DNA of 64,000 nt, from assembly GCA_963556255.1 (NCBI GenBank), contig OY744604.1:77268736-77332735 (forward strand), written 5' to 3'. Below, one piece after another: positions 63,888 to 64,000 of the stretch. Every line of letters starts with the position of its first letter. Position 1 is the stretch's first letter. The translations under genes were made by a program, and so were the position numbers. Under the pieces are notes generated by a model that was not told where the DNA came from, ran no database searches, and saw nothing but the letters and a program-made list of their open reading frames with translations. Source of the stretch: Allolobophora icterica (Eukaryota; Annelida; Clitellata; Crassiclitellata; Lumbricidae).

Positions 63888-64000
63888 CAGTGCTGGGTAA
63901 AATACTCTGTAGGCCCTATATGTATTTCAAATACTAAATACAAATACATTTTTCAAAAGTATTTGAAATACAAATACAAAATACATTTTTCAAAATGTAT
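63888..64000. mobile_element. hAT-like transposon, left end (cut by window)
   Basis: Starts CAGTGCTGGGTAAAATAC, followed by GTATTTGAAATACAAATAC-type repeats, a common hAT terminus. The paralogous block (about 40,607) diverges exactly here. The expected 8-bp duplication would be CTAGAGGA (63,880-63,887); the other end lies outside. Confidence 0.75.

Overview
This is animal genomic DNA: AT-rich, intron-bearing and full of microsatellites, with little coding sequence and many transposable elements (LTR, LINE, SINE, several DNA-transposon types). The repeat mix (CR1/L2-like and RTE-like LINEs, hAT-like MITEs, a Tc1/mariner copy) together with membrane immunoglobulin (Ig) receptors points to a marine invertebrate, possibly a deuterostome. 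The species cannot be told from this sequence.

The host genes form a minus-strand tandem family of two-Ig-domain, single-pass membrane receptors, here called A (1,095-6,067), B (17,826-23,756) and C (42,346-50,904). A fourth copy probably starts beyond the right edge, because 61,908-63,887 is paralogous to the flank of gene C. Every exon junction I could define is phase 1, so ectodomain, transmembrane (TM) and tail exons can be swapped without breaking frame. A and C have long, proline- and acid-rich tails with many tyrosines: YxN sites, ITIM/ITSM-like sites and a terminal pair of YxxL motifs spaced like an ITAM. The predicted tail of B is short and has no tyrosine. C looks like a chimera, with B-like Ig exons joined across a SINE to an A-like TM/tail half, and its first Ig exon has a one-base frameshift. 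No signal-peptide exon was found for any copy.

Two related Ty3/gypsy-type LTR retrotransposons take up about 22 kb: one on the plus strand (25,804-38,219) and one on the minus strand (51,942-61,250). Each has perfect 4-bp target duplications. Their 2.2-kb LTRs are near-identical and unusual in containing the start of the gag reading frame. The plus copy is broken by a one-base deletion in gag and a lesion at the RT/RNase H junction, and carries a SINE-like insertion in its 3' LTR. The minus copy has lost RT, RNase H and the integrase core, and carries a piece of its own 3' untranslated region inside gag. No envelope-like gene is visible.

The rest is repeats, many with clear boundaries: an 8-bp-TSD transposon starting TAGGGTG that carries a decayed orphan protein (two copies), several hAT-like MITEs with 8-bp duplications (three insertions with an empty paralogous site in this window), a TA-target element rich in GGGGCAAAAGGCC, a Tc1/mariner remnant, a CGTACG-rich inverted-repeat element, and fragments of at least three LINE types. 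The paralogous receptor blocks serve as empty-site controls and allow relative dating of several insertions.
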